Shown in pieces: positions 42,583-52,253 of a DNA stretch of 64,000 nt. Where the stretch lies: NCBI RefSeq assembly GCF_002284565.1, contig NZ_NPKI01000007.1, positions 1 to 64,000 on the forward strand, given 5' to 3'. The stretch is from Mesorhizobium mediterraneum (GTDB lineage Bacteria > Pseudomonadota > Alphaproteobacteria > Rhizobiales > Rhizobiaceae). Position 1 is the first letter of the stretch. Each line of letters opens with the position of its first letter. Below the pieces are notes generated by a model. That model saw nothing but the letters and a program-made list of their open reading frames with translations, ran no database searches and had not been told where the DNA came from. The position numbers and the translations under genes were made by a program.

Positions 42583-43288
42583 TTCTCACCTTATCCAGGG
42601 TTGCCGCGAGATGGCGATCGAGCTCGCTCACAAACGCCGCGACCTCCGCGCGACCCTTCATGACCGGGTCGGTCAGCTCGAGCATCTGCAAGGTACCGAG
42701 GCCGTTGCGGATTTCGCGATAGCAATTTCTTTCGGTGAGCTCGGTTTCCATCAACGTCGATTCGTAGCCATTGGCGCGAAGGTTGGCGATGAACGGACGG
42801 ATCAGCCTGTAAGCCTCGAGAACGCGGCCGGGAAGGGCGATGCGCGTCACCACGTTCACGTGGGGAATCGTGCGCCCTTCCCTGTCGCCAATATCCGCCG
42901 TGATGGTGGCGGCTTCGCCGGCCGCCTTGATTTCATCCTGGTTCGGCTGAATTGGCGTCAGCACCAGGTCGGAGTTGCGGATGATCGTATCGCGGATGAC
43001 GCTGTCGACGCCGGGTGAGTCCATCAGGATTACGTCATAGACGCCGTCTTGTTCGGCAAGCGCGATTTCAATGCTTCGCTGCGTTGCCGCGCTGTGCAGC
43101 TCGATGTTGGCCGGAAGATTGTCCTTGGCCTCACATCGCTTCCACCATTCGGCTAGGTTCTGGCGTGGATCGGCGTCGATCAGAAGAACCTTCTTTCCAT
43201 GAATAGCGTACTCGCCGGCAACGAGGATAATGACCGTCGTCTTCCCGGCACCGCCTTTTCCGCTGATCGCGCAAATTCTTTTAGGCAT
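42575..43288 (-). CDS. virC1: VirC1-like ParA-family ATPase
   Basis: A 237-residue ATPase starting at ATG 43288. The Walker A motif is ISGKGGAGKTTV at residues 7-18, LLIDADPRQNLAEWW is the second motif and DVILMDSPGVDS the Walker B. In Agrobacterium VirC1 gathers transfer intermediates at the pole and recruits VirD2 to the transfer channel. The gene points away from oriT and its promoter lies among the TCGTGTGAA repeats. Confidence 0.85.
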   Translation of the reverse strand: MPKRICAISGKGGAGKTTVIILVAGEYAIHGKKVLLIDADPRQNLAEWWKRCEAKDNLPANIELHSAATQRSIEIALAEQDGVYDVILMDSPGVDSVIRDTIIRNSDLVLTPIQPNQDEIKAAGEAATITADIGDREGRTIPHVNVVTRIALPGRVLEAYRLIRPFIANLRANGYESTLMETELTERNCYREIRNGLGTLQMLELTDPVMKGRAEVAAFVSELDRHLAATLDKVRNV

Positions 43289-43384
43289 GTCTGATCCCTC
43301 TTTTGCCGTCCCCAAAGCCGAACGCGGCAGGGGCCGTCGCCACGCTCATGCCTGATCTTGGGCTTGGTTTCGCATAGCGTTTTT

Positions 43385-43497
43385 ACACGATGCGATCACC
43401 TCTTCGCTATCCTAGCGTGTGATACTTCAATCACATCTTACTTTCACATCGTAACGTCATGGCATGTGAGCACATCGTGTGAATAAGTCGTGTGAAA
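43385..43497. repeat. Cluster of TCGTGTGAA-type repeats
   Basis: Exact direct copies of TCGTGTGAA lie at 43475-43483 and 43488-43496. Inverted or degenerate copies lie at 43443-43452, 43430-43436, 43417-43423 and 43385-43391. They sit 100-200 bases upstream of virC1 and 370 bases from the nick. They may be operators or relaxosome-protein sites comparable to overdrive. Confidence 0.6.
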
Positions 43498-43854
43498 GGG
43501 GATCAACTGCGCGCTGCCGTTTGAGCCATCCTGGAAGTCTCCACAGTCGCCCAATTTCCCTTGTTGACCGATGAAGTCGGCACCGACCTTCCTGCTCCTA
43601 ATGTGGTGAACCCCGGAGCCGCGCGAAGGCCGTCTGTGACGCTCGCACGCAGTCCGCCAGGGCGAAGAGCGGAGCGTCCCTTGCGGACGAGTACGAGGGG
43701 CACACAAAGGCCGACAAAGCGGTCCTGGAGGTGAACCCTGGAGAGCGCTTTATCGTTTTGGACAGGCAGAGACGAAGGCCCTGCCAATGGTCAGTCGAGC
43801 GGAGTGTGGGCCGCTCGAAGAGTTGTTTTCATTGAGTTCGAAATTAACGTCTAT

Positions 43855-43900
43855 AAATGGTGGCAGGATACGGAAAAATGTGCGACATTTTTTCCGACGA
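43855..43900 (-). other. oriT: oriT core: nick site and adjacent inverted repeat
   Basis: Read on the minus strand, an inverted repeat (plus coordinates 43871-43896, arms CGGAAAAATGT and ACATTTTTTCCG) is followed at once by TATCCTG then CCACC. This is the YATCCTG|Y nick pattern of IncP/Ti-type relaxases, with the cut expected between 43864 and 43863. The relaxase would stay on the 5' end and the transferred strand would run leftwards. The site is 95 bases before mobC, between the mob and virC operons. Confidence 0.8.
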
Positions 43901-43958
43901 TCGAGGAACAAGCCCTCGATGCCTGCCGCAAGCGCCAGTGAGAGGGGGCCCAAGGCCA

Positions 43959-44360
43959 ATGGACGACGCGAAATTCGAGGTCCGGCTCGAGCCGAACCGG
44001 AAGGGTCGAATGGTGCATGCCCGCGTCAGCGCGGACGAATATGCGGCGATCGAAAAGGCCGCCAAGGCGGCCGACATGACGGTTTCCGGGTTTTTCCGGT
44101 CGCTGATCATCGAGGGAGCGGGCGCTCAGCCATTCCTTACCGAGGAAGACCGTCTCGTGATGGCATTGCTACTGGAGGATATGCGCGCGATCGGCGTGAA
44201 CCTCAATCAGGTCGCGCGGGCGCTCAACAGCGGCAAAGGCGTTCATCCGAGCGACGTCGATATCAATCTCGGGAATGTGCAGCGCGTCCAAGCGGCCGTT
44301 ATGACGGAGTTACGATCGCTGGCGAGGCGCGCCGGCCATAAGCGGCGAGGGGAGGGGTAA
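43959..44360 (+). CDS. mobC: MobC-like relaxosome accessory protein
   Basis: A 133-residue protein from ATG 43959. The N-terminal ribbon-helix-helix-like part (KGRMVHARVSADEYAAIEKA, ADMTVSGFFRSLII) and the central LLEDMRAIGVNLNQVARALN are typical of MobC. It probably binds oriT next to the nick and helps the relaxase open the strands. The stop is 4 bases before the relaxase start. Confidence 0.88.
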   Translation: MDDAKFEVRLEPNRKGRMVHARVSADEYAAIEKAAKAADMTVSGFFRSLIIEGAGAQPFLTEEDRLVMALLLEDMRAIGVNLNQVARALNSGKGVHPSDVDINLGNVQRVQAAVMTELRSLARRAGHKRRGEG

Positions 44361-44364
44361 AGCC

Positions 44365-46878
44365 GTGGAAATCTTCTTCGGCGCCTTCACGAGCGATTGG
44401 GAGCAGCGCCGTGCGGCGTTGCTGCATGATCTATCGCTTGGGCCAAAACGCCGGTCGTCGGCCGAGGACGAAATGAAGCGTCGACTGAAGGCGATGGCCG
44501 AGCTGGGCGGCGGCGGTGGTGCTGGTGGCGGCGGTGGCAGCCAGCCGAAAGTGCGGCGGGCGGCCGCCAGGCCGATCTTCGCGGCCGAGACGCGGGCAGC
44601 AGCGGCGTCGCGTCCAATAGAAATGCGGCTAGCGGCGGTTGCCCAGGGCAGCCAGCCCGCGGTTGTCAAAATGGCATCCTATGGCGGTGGCGCGAGGGTA
44701 GGGGCGATGCTGAATTATGTGTCGCGCGGCGGCGAGCTCGCCGTCGAGAACGAGAACGGCGAGTGTATCAGCAGCCGCGAGGATCTGGCGCGGTTGCGGG
44801 GAGACTGGAACCATCTATTCCAGAACCGCGCAGAGAGCCGCGATATCGGCAGCTTCACCGTACAGATTGCGACTGCGTCGGTTTCGTCAGAGGAGGCGAT
44901 GCATGAGCTGGTCAGGAACAGTTTGACGAGCGCGTTCGGCGATCGACACTATGCTTATGCAGTCACGCGCCATGCCGGCGGCGCGCTGACGGTTCAAGGA
45001 GCGGTCGTTCTCAGAAGCGGGCAGGGGGAGCGGCTAACTGGCGACGACAAGGCCGCCAGCATCATTCAGGTGCGATACGACGCCAGTGCGGCCGCGCAGG
45101 ATGTGGCTGCACGGTTCTCGTTCCAAGGCTACGGCAATGGTGTCGAGTATGGCGCCAGCAAATTGCGGAGCCTGGTCGAACGTCATGAGGGCGACATTCG
45201 CGACGACCGCGGCCAAGTCATCGGTGACGAAAAGCTCGCTGGCGACCTGGTGCAAAAGGAATGGCGCGGTGATCTGCACAGCCGCAAAGGCCGCGACGTG
45301 ATGCACCTGATCATGTCGGCCCGGGCCGGCACGAATGTCGAGGCGTTTGAAAACGCTGCACGCGACTTCCTTGCTCAGCAGTTCGCCGGCCATCGCTACG
45401 TGTTTGCCATGCATGATCCGGCCAATGATCCGAAGGAAGAAGGCGAGGGGGGCAAGCGGCCACATGTCCATGCCCACGCGATCATTACCATGCGATCGGA
45501 ATCGGGAGATCGGATCGAGACGACCCCTCAGGTGTTTCGGGAGTGGCGGGCCACAATGGCTGAGAAGGCCCGCAAGCATGGCATCGCGATGGAAATGACG
45601 GATCGACGCGAGTTCGCCAGCCCGCCGGCGTTTACGCGCAACCAGGTGCGGCCGATCAGCAGGGAAGGGCGGACAGAGCATGTAGGGACAAGCGAGGCGG
45701 CGCAGGCTCGATACGACGCAAAGCGGAGCGGGCGGAGAACATACGCAAAGAGCGAAAGGAGCCAACAGTATACCAAAAAGGCAAAGCAAAACTGGGAGAA
45801 GGTTGCACTCGCGAGCGGTGATCATCGCCTCATCGCCTACGCTGTTCAGCAGCGTGACCGCTTGATTTCCGGCCTGTCGGATGGCGGCGCGGAAACGACT
45901 TCGAATGTCGTGCATGCCGATTTCGGGCCAAATTTCCGCGCCAATCTGGTAATATTGCAGAAACTGGTTTTGGAGGGTGAAGAATTGCGCGAGGCATCAC
46001 GGGTAGAATTCGAGGGGTATGAAAAGAAAGTTGAAACAGCCCTGTTCAATCTGGAGCGAAGCGTAGGCCCCGATGAGCGGGCCGACTTCGATGAAGTGGC
46101 GACATTGGCGCGCGAACACGTCAATCAGCGCCGCGAGCTGGTGGAACTATATGAGCAGCGCAACGAAGTGCGGGCCGAGCAGAAGCAAGAAGAGCAGGCG
46201 GAGGCCGAATGGCAAGCAGCCGTCGCCCAGGACGGCGATGTCGCGGTCGATGCTGGCAACGACGTCCTCTCGGTTCAGGATCACAGCTCCGATCTGATCG
46301 AATCCAGTTCTGCTGAAGAACGGCAAGCCGCAATGGAACAGCCGCAAATGCCGAAAGAGGAATTAGAACGGGCCATTCAGGCCGAGATTGATCTGCTCAA
46401 AGCAGAAGGCTACAGCACCGCATACATTTGCGAACGGAGTCTGGAGATCGAGGACGGCGTTCGCCAGCGGTATGCCGAGGCCATGCAGAACCCCGACAAT
46501 CCCGATCTTGTCGGCGCAGCTAAAAATCGGGAGGCGCTGATTGCTGGCGCCGAAAGGGTAGGGGAGCAGTCAGCAGAGCAAAAGGACAAGATCCCGACGA
46601 ATGCCGACGCCGTCGTCGAACAGCAGCGCGAGCCTCGTCTCGAGGAGCCGGAGCGCCAGCCAATCGATCCGGATGAGCGCGAGGCGCACGAACTCGCATC
46701 AACAGTCGACGCTACAAATCGCCTTCAGGATCGGGTAAACAAGGAGAGGGAAGCAACACAGCGCGGCGGAGAGACGACGCGCACCGACCCAGCACAGCAG
46801 CATATACCGCGGCTTGAAGAGCTGGAGCGCGAGGAAATTGAACGGAAGGAACGCGACCGCGACGATCGGGAACGCTAA
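44365..46878 (+). CDS. VirD2-type relaxase
   Basis: An 837-residue relaxase from GTG 44365. A glycine stretch near residues 48-58 precedes the relaxase domain. The likely catalytic Tyr118 is in MLNYVSRGG and the metal-binding HVHAHAI lies near residue 368. The C-terminal 350 residues are charged coiled coil and end in an Arg-rich acidic tail (RKERDRDDRER), a plausible secretion signal for VirD4. It cuts oriT and pilots the strand into the recipient. Confidence 0.9.
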   Translation: MEIFFGAFTSDWEQRRAALLHDLSLGPKRRSSAEDEMKRRLKAMAELGGGGGAGGGGGSQPKVRRAAARPIFAAETRAAAASRPIEMRLAAVAQGSQPAVVKMASYGGGARVGAMLNYVSRGGELAVENENGECISSREDLARLRGDWNHLFQNRAESRDIGSFTVQIATASVSSEEAMHELVRNSLTSAFGDRHYAYAVTRHAGGALTVQGAVVLRSGQGERLTGDDKAASIIQVRYDASAAAQDVAARFSFQGYGNGVEYGASKLRSLVERHEGDIRDDRGQVIGDEKLAGDLVQKEWRGDLHSRKGRDVMHLIMSARAGTNVEAFENAARDFLAQQFAGHRYVFAMHDPANDPKEEGEGGKRPHVHAHAIITMRSESGDRIETTPQVFREWRATMAEKARKHGIAMEMTDRREFASPPAFTRNQVRPISREGRTEHVGTSEAAQARYDAKRSGRRTYAKSERSQQYTKKAKQNWEKVALASGDHRLIAYAVQQRDRLISGLSDGGAETTSNVVHADFGPNFRANLVILQKLVLEGEELREASRVEFEGYEKKVETALFNLERSVGPDERADFDEVATLAREHVNQRRELVELYEQRNEVRAEQKQEEQAEAEWQAAVAQDGDVAVDAGNDVLSVQDHSSDLIESSSAEERQAAMEQPQMPKEELERAIQAEIDLLKAEGYSTAYICERSLEIEDGVRQRYAEAMQNPDNPDLVGAAKNREALIAGAERVGEQSAEQKDKIPTNADAVVEQQREPRLEEPERQPIDPDEREAHELASTVDATNRLQDRVNKEREATQRGGETTRTDPAQQHIPRLEELEREEIERKERDRDDRER

Positions 46879-47097
46879 GTGAGCACGATGCTGAACAACA
46901 GGCAGGATTATGTAATCCAGACCAACGATCCGAAGGGCGACGAAGGCTTCGGCAAGGGCCTTGGCGTGGTCATCTGCCTCGTGTTCGTGTTTGGCGTGAT
47001 CCAGATCGCTTATGAGAAGGTTGTCGGCTGGTATCAGTCGATTGTGCAGTGGGGCGGCGAGACCGCCGCGTTCATCGCCAGCTTTTGGCCGTTCTAG
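46879..47097 (+). CDS. Small membrane protein after the relaxase
   Basis: A 72-residue protein from GTG 46879, directly after the relaxase stop. One transmembrane helix (GLGVVICLVFVFGVIQIAY) near residues 27-45. It probably belongs to the transfer operon; function unknown. Confidence 0.65.
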   Translation: MSTMLNNRQDYVIQTNDPKGDEGFGKGLGVVICLVFVFGVIQIAYEKVVGWYQSIVQWGGETAAFIASFWPF

Positions 47098-47103
47098 AGG
47101 AAG

Positions 47104-47139
47104 CTGGCCGCCAGGAAGCTCTTAAGCTTCGGCGGCCAG
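47104..47139. terminator. Bidirectional terminator between mob and vir operons
   Basis: A long hairpin: outer stem CTGGCCGCC/GGCGGCCAG, inner stem GAAGCT/AGCTTC with a 4-base loop. It overlaps the virD4 stop codon and separates the convergent mob and virD4 genes. T-runs are lacking, so efficiency is uncertain. Confidence 0.6.
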
Positions 47140-49218
47140 GCCAACGTCGACGGGATCAGGAACCGTCGCTGAGAATATGTCCAGATAATTCTTTCGTGTT
47201 GTCGGGGAGCGGTCACCGAGCTTCTCGACTTTCTGCGCAACCGTCGCCTTCAGTCGTTCGGCGCTAGGTTTTAAGCTCTCTTCGACCGTCTTAATGCGCT
47301 CCTCGATTGCCGCAACGTCGCGTTTCGACGTTTCGGCGCCGGCGCCGGAATTGCTCTTGGTTGGTTTTTTTCGTGCATCGATCGCCTTGCGGTTGACCAC
47401 ACGAGCGGAAGAACTAGCCGGCCGTCCGAAATCCGATTCCGGCTGTTTGTCGTCGGCGGCCAAGGCGGTTGCTTGCGCCTTCGCCGGCGTCAAGACTTGG
47501 ACTGTTTCGACAGTCGGCTTGCTGTCGCCTGCATACTCTTCTGTCAGCGCCGGTACCGGTTTGACGGGCAGGTATTCGACGGACGGGACTTCCGGCACGT
47601 GCGCCTGTGAGAAAGCCTCAGCAGCCTTGAAGGGTTGTGTCTCGAAAAATCGAAGTTTGTCACCAAAGATCGGCCTCTGGCCTTCGATGAGCAGAACCAT
47701 CTTGCGTTCGGGCATCTGCCGGATTTCTTGCGGCATCATCAGATCGCGTTCGCGAATCTGTTCGACCTTCGTGCGGCGAGGCAGGCCAAAAAGTTCAATG
47801 GTGCGCGATTCCGACTGATAGCGAATTGTGCGCTTGCCGAGCGCACGAGAGGCATATTCGGCAGTTGCCTGGTCGTTGGCGCCAAGCACGAGCTGATAAC
47901 CACAATTGCCGAGCAGTGAGTGCCTGGAGGTCTCGCCATAGATTTCGTCCAGGTTCTTGAGGTCCTGGATGATGAAGGCGAGCTTGATGTTGTAGCCAGC
48001 CACATAGGGCAGCTTTGTCATAATCTCGTCCATCCTCTTCAACTGTCGGAACTCGTCGAGCAGGAAATAGACGGGCAGGGAATTGGGGTCGTGCTCCAGG
48101 GTGAGGATGTCCATGGTCTGCTGCACGAACAGCGTCAGGAGAGGACGCAATAGCGTGATGTCAGTGATGTTGGGCGCGAGGTAGATCGAGATCGGCCGGC
48201 GCTTGAGCGCCCGTAAATCCATATCGGTTACGTTCGTGGCGGCAACGATGCGCTCGTTTTTGAAGGGCCGCATGGCCTTCTGAATATCGAGCAAGGCAGA
48301 GGCGGCGGCCCGTTCTGACAGCGCGAGATAGGCATTGAAGCTTTCCATGGTGAACTTGGAAAGGTATGGCTCTCTCGCCTTGATGAACTTCATCAGCGCC
48401 TGGAGGTCGACGCCGCTATTGATGAAGGAATTGACTTCGCCGAGGTTGCGCCGGCCATTGTAGTGCGGGCTCTCCAGAACGTAGCTGATAGCGCCCGCCA
48501 TCACTTGCTGTGCCGTGGCCTGCCATACCGAATTCTCGGATTCGGTGTTCTCCGGGACAAGGATGCTCGCCATGTTTTGGATATCCGTCGTCCGCGTGCC
48601 GCGCTCCTGGCGCACGAAGTCGAGCGGATTGTAGCGGTTGGTGGCTTCCGATCCCGGAGCAAATAGAAAGACCTGGCTTCCCTTGCGGCGGCGATATCCG
48701 GCAGTGGCCTTGAAGACTTCGCCCTTCAGATCGGTGACGATCATCGACCCTTCGTGCAGGAGGGCGTTGGGAATGACGTAGCCAGCACCCTTACCGGATC
48801 GAGTTGGACCGATGATGAGATGGTGACGATCATCCTTTGTGCGGAGGATCTTGCGACCGAGGCGGCCGAAGATGTGCCCCTGCTTGCGGAACCATCTGCC
48901 GCGTCGCAAGGCGGCAATGTCCTGAAAAGCGGCGTCGCCGAGCGGGTTGCTTGGCGATTTCAAGCCAAGATAGGCTGCCAGGCCGCCGGCGAACAAGCTT
49001 GGCAGGAGCGCGACGAGCGCGACCTTCTGCAGGGTATGGCTGCCCTTGTAGAGCCAGAATTGTTGAACAGGCACGAAAGGATTGGTGGAGATCGTCGTTT
49101 CGAGAATTCGGCCGTCCTTATAGACGAGCTGCAAGCCAAGTCCGTAAGTGAGGGTCCAGACGGCGAAGACGATCCCGGCGCAGAAGAGAAGATAGAAGGC
49201 CTGAAAGCCCTTGTTCAT
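47122..49218 (-). CDS. virD4: VirD4 coupling protein
   Basis: A 698-residue TraG/VirD4 ATPase. Two N-terminal membrane helices are followed by Walker A (GPTRSGKGAGYVIPN) near residue 132 and Walker B (FLLDEFRQLKRM). The C-terminal 150 residues are low complexity. It receives the relaxase-DNA complex and possible protein substrates and passes them to the VirB channel. It overlaps the virB11 stop by four bases and is the last gene of the operon. Confidence 0.96.
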   Translation of the reverse strand: MNKGFQAFYLLFCAGIVFAVWTLTYGLGLQLVYKDGRILETTISTNPFVPVQQFWLYKGSHTLQKVALVALLPSLFAGGLAAYLGLKSPSNPLGDAAFQDIAALRRGRWFRKQGHIFGRLGRKILRTKDDRHHLIIGPTRSGKGAGYVIPNALLHEGSMIVTDLKGEVFKATAGYRRRKGSQVFLFAPGSEATNRYNPLDFVRQERGTRTTDIQNMASILVPENTESENSVWQATAQQVMAGAISYVLESPHYNGRRNLGEVNSFINSGVDLQALMKFIKAREPYLSKFTMESFNAYLALSERAAASALLDIQKAMRPFKNERIVAATNVTDMDLRALKRRPISIYLAPNITDITLLRPLLTLFVQQTMDILTLEHDPNSLPVYFLLDEFRQLKRMDEIMTKLPYVAGYNIKLAFIIQDLKNLDEIYGETSRHSLLGNCGYQLVLGANDQATAEYASRALGKRTIRYQSESRTIELFGLPRRTKVEQIRERDLMMPQEIRQMPERKMVLLIEGQRPIFGDKLRFFETQPFKAAEAFSQAHVPEVPSVEYLPVKPVPALTEEYAGDSKPTVETVQVLTPAKAQATALAADDKQPESDFGRPASSSARVVNRKAIDARKKPTKSNSGAGAETSKRDVAAIEERIKTVEESLKPSAERLKATVAQKVEKLGDRSPTTRKNYLDIFSATVPDPVDVGLAAEA

Positions 49219-50243
49219 GTCTCGTCTCGGGCAAAGAAGATTTCCGAAACGCCCCGTTTTCCGCCATCACGGCGCAACTGGATTACGATCGGGATGACCA
49301 TTTGAATGTATGACATGAGATCCTGCTTGGAGTAACCCGACGACATTCCGGCCTGCTGCATCATCATGGCGAGTTGTTCATAGGCGCCCATCGGTGTATC
49401 CGCATGCACCGTCGACATGCTGCCCGGATGGCCGGTGTTGATGGCGCGCAGGAAGGAGAAGGCTTCGGCGCCACGAATTTCACCGACAAAGAGTCGGTCC
49501 GGTCGCATCCGAAGCGACGCTTCCAACAGGTTTTGGATCGTCACGTCTGCGGTGCCCTGGTCGCCCTTTGAGGCAATCAGATGCACCTTGTTCGGTTGAG
49601 GCGGAAATAGCTCGCGCGTGTCCTCGAGCGTCAGTATCCGCTCATGCGGATCGACGCTTTTCAGGCATGCGTTGAGGAATGTGGTCTTGCCCGACGAGGT
49701 GCCGCCGCTGATTAAAATCGATACTCGCTTGGTGATCGCCGTATGGATGAAATCATAGATACGGCTCGCCCGAAGGTGCGCGATCAGCTCCCGGTCGATG
49801 TCGCTCAGTCCGCCGACTGCGACCGAGACTTTATCCAGTGAGCCGCTATCGCGGTACTCCTCGAGCGTGAAATTGTTCACGACCTGCTTTCGGATCGAGA
49901 TCGAGCCGCCTTCCGGCGCGGCGGGAGGCAGCACGATCTGAATACGCTCGCCCGTCGGTAAGGCCGCGCTTAAAATAGGCTTGGCGCGGCTGATAAATTG
50001 ATTTGTTATCCCGGCGACGCGTTCCCCGATATTTTCTATTTCAGACGCCGTGAGCTTCTTAATTTCGTGAAACTCCATCTCATCGGATCCCAGCCGTTCC
50101 ACATAGACATGGCCCGGCCTGTTCACGGAGATTTCGACTACACGCGGATCGTCAAGAAAGCCGCGGATCGGTTCGAGTGCCCGATCAAGGAAGTAATAGG
50201 GATTGGTGGGCGATCGGCCCTTGTTACTGACCGCGACGTTCAC
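49215..50243 (-). CDS. virB11: VirB11 secretion ATPase
   Basis: A 342-residue hexameric ATPase. Walker A GGTSSGKTTF, an Asp box near TLEDTRELF, and the Walker B/His box (GEIRGAEAFSFLRAINTGHPG) are present. It switches the VirB machine between pilus formation and transport. It overlaps virB10 by 20 bases. Confidence 0.96.
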   Translation of the reverse strand: MNVAVSNKGRSPTNPYYFLDRALEPIRGFLDDPRVVEISVNRPGHVYVERLGSDEMEFHEIKKLTASEIENIGERVAGITNQFISRAKPILSAALPTGERIQIVLPPAAPEGGSISIRKQVVNNFTLEEYRDSGSLDKVSVAVGGLSDIDRELIAHLRASRIYDFIHTAITKRVSILISGGTSSGKTTFLNACLKSVDPHERILTLEDTRELFPPQPNKVHLIASKGDQGTADVTIQNLLEASLRMRPDRLFVGEIRGAEAFSFLRAINTGHPGSMSTVHADTPMGAYEQLAMMMQQAGMSSGYSKQDLMSYIQMVIPIVIQLRRDGGKRGVSEIFFARDET

Positions 50244-51444
50244 GTTGTATTTCCTTCATCGCTTCTGTAACGGGATCGTCATACATGGCGCTGAAATCGA
50301 GATCCTGGCGCACGTAGACGAAGATGCGTTCGCCCTGGCTGACACTGATGGTGGGCGGGATGCGCAGATTTTCGCTCAAAGCCTGGTTAGCCATGTCGCT
50401 GAACGTTTGCGCGATCGTGTCGCGCGCCAGCTCCTCGCCACGTTTGGCTTCATCATTATCTTGGCCGAAAGCTTCATCGCTTCCATAGCCGGTGAGGTAA
50501 CTAGCGCCTGCCCCGACAATCGACAGCACGATTGCGGAACCGAACCGCTCCCGCCATTTGTTGTCGACACGACCAGTCAGCCCGGAGCGACCAAGGCTGT
50601 CGGTGCCGATGGAGTTCAGGCGAACGGACACACCATCATCGCGGAGAAGTCGGGTCCAGATGACGAAAATGCGTTTCTGACCCCTGACAACATCGGACTG
50701 ATATTCGCCGATAAGCCGGGTTCCAGTCGGAATCAGGACGCGCCGTCCGTCAAACGAATAGACATCCTGAGATGTGATCGCGCGGATTTGGCCCGGAAGA
50801 TCGCTGACGATCGCGGTTTCCAAAATGCCCGGAATTAGGGTGCCTTCAGGCACCAGCGCGTCGATGCGTTTGATCTGCTTTGCCTTTGCCGACCGATCAG
50901 CCAGGCTCGACGCGGCCGCAAGGAATTTGCTGTTGCGGTCCTCGCCCGCGACACTCAGACCGTTGCCGTCGGCGCCACCGAGGCCACCGGCGGCGTCCTC
51001 CTCGCGAGCCGTATCCAACGATATCAGCTTGGACCTGTAGCGCTCCGGAAATTCCTCAGGCGGCGGCTCAGCTGCCGGCTCCGTGGGCGGCGCCTGGACG
51101 ACTTCAGGCGGAGGCGGCACGTTAAATTTGGTCGTGTCGACCTTCTCCTGTACCGGCTCCGGAGGAGGCGGGATGTTGATCACGTCAGGTTCGGGTTGCG
51201 GTTCGGGCTTCTCTTCCTCGCGCACGAACGACGGCGGCCGGAACGTCGTGGTCCGGAATTCTTCGTCGCCTTCGGTTATGTCGCGAGGAGTTTCCTTCGG
51301 CGTGGCAAGAACGAAGTAGGCTGCCACGGTACCGCCAATGAGCAAGGCCGCTCCGCCGAGGAGCTGGTTGCGCTTTGCGTTCTTGTTGCTGACGGCCGTG
51401 TCGTCGGCCGACATCATGGCCTCAAGCTCAGGTGTCCGGTTCAT
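50224..51444 (-). CDS. virB10: VirB10 core-complex protein
   Basis: A 406-residue protein. A cytoplasmic N-terminus, one inner-membrane helix near residues 30-48, a Pro-rich periplasmic linker (PPPPEPVQ...) and a TrbI-like C-terminal barrel (VPEGTLIPGILETAIVSDLP near residue 200) are visible. It spans both membranes and senses ATP use by VirB11 and VirD4. Confidence 0.95.
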   Translation of the reverse strand: MNRTPELEAMMSADDTAVSNKNAKRNQLLGGAALLIGGTVAAYFVLATPKETPRDITEGDEEFRTTTFRPPSFVREEEKPEPQPEPDVINIPPPPEPVQEKVDTTKFNVPPPPEVVQAPPTEPAAEPPPEEFPERYRSKLISLDTAREEDAAGGLGGADGNGLSVAGEDRNSKFLAAASSLADRSAKAKQIKRIDALVPEGTLIPGILETAIVSDLPGQIRAITSQDVYSFDGRRVLIPTGTRLIGEYQSDVVRGQKRIFVIWTRLLRDDGVSVRLNSIGTDSLGRSGLTGRVDNKWRERFGSAIVLSIVGAGASYLTGYGSDEAFGQDNDEAKRGEELARDTIAQTFSDMANQALSENLRIPPTISVSQGERIFVYVRQDLDFSAMYDDPVTEAMKEIQRERRGQ

Positions 51445-52253
51445 TTGTTACCGCTCCTCCAGCGCTTTTTGGCGACGCGATCAGGAGCCGGACCGAGGAT
51501 ATCAGGGTCCGGAGCGCCGAAATCAGGCTTCCGAAGGTTGAAGATGCACGTCCATTGATTGCCATCGCGCAGCGTGTATTGGGTCGCAACACCGTCAAGG
51601 ACGAGGTATTCCCCTTCCTTGCGGAAATTGCGCAGCGTCTCGGAAAAATCCGACTGCACGGCGAAGATCGCCGGCACACGCCCGGTGAATTTGAAAAAGG
51701 TCTTCTTGCCGTCATCGAAAACCATCGACGGCTTCAGCTGCGCGTCACCCGAAAACGAATAGTCGATGTTGACGTTTGCCTTGTCGATGTTCGAGATATT
51801 CGGATTGGCTGTGCGGTACTCAGCTTCCTTGCGCAGCGCCGCATTGAGGTCCTTTTCCGGGTAGACAAACCTGACGCCGAAGACCTTCTTGCCGGCGGCA
51901 GGCGGATTGTCGTGAAGCTCGATGAAATAGATCCTCTTCGTCGTCACGACATTCATATTCGTAGTGACGTTCTTGGCGATCGGCTTCACAAACAGGATGT
52001 TGCCCTTCTCAGCAGGGGCAACCTGCCAACTCTCCGTATCGCCAAGCGAGATGGTCTCGAAACGTTCATCTTCATCGAAAATGATCATTGTCGAAATGCC
52101 GTAAGTCGCATTGACCGTCACGACGTTGTTGGGCTGATAGACAACGCTTGTAACCCGGCCGTCGAGATTGCCCGGGCGTGGTGACTGTGCCGCATGGGCG
52201 TGAGTCATGATTGCGGCGAAGAACGCCGCCGAAAACAGGAGGTGTTTCATCAT
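51441..52253 (-). CDS. virB9: VirB9 outer-membrane core protein
   Basis: A 270-residue protein with an N-terminal signal peptide (LLFSAAFFAAIMTHAHA). It has VTVNATYGISTMIIF and KNVTTNMNVVT in the N-domain and a C-terminal domain with RDGNQWTCIFNLRKPDF. It forms the outer ring with VirB7 and VirB10. It overlaps both neighbours by four bases. Confidence 0.93.
   Translation of the reverse strand: MMKHLLFSAAFFAAIMTHAHAAQSPRPGNLDGRVTSVVYQPNNVVTVNATYGISTMIIFDEDERFETISLGDTESWQVAPAEKGNILFVKPIAKNVTTNMNVVTTKRIYFIELHDNPPAAGKKVFGVRFVYPEKDLNAALRKEAEYRTANPNISNIDKANVNIDYSFSGDAQLKPSMVFDDGKKTFFKFTGRVPAIFAVQSDFSETLRNFRKEGEYLVLDGVATQYTLRDGNQWTCIFNLRKPDFGAPDPDILGPAPDRVAKKRWRSGNK

Noticed and set aside
43408..43414. 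TATCCTA on the plus strand as the nick site
   Set aside because: It lacks the final G and has no adjacent inverted repeat. The minus-strand TATCCTG at 43864-43870 matches better and has the repeat.
43527..43533. CATCCTG on the plus strand as the nick site
   Set aside because: It fits the core consensus, but no inverted repeat precedes it and it lies more than 400 bases from mobC. Kept only as a weaker alternative.
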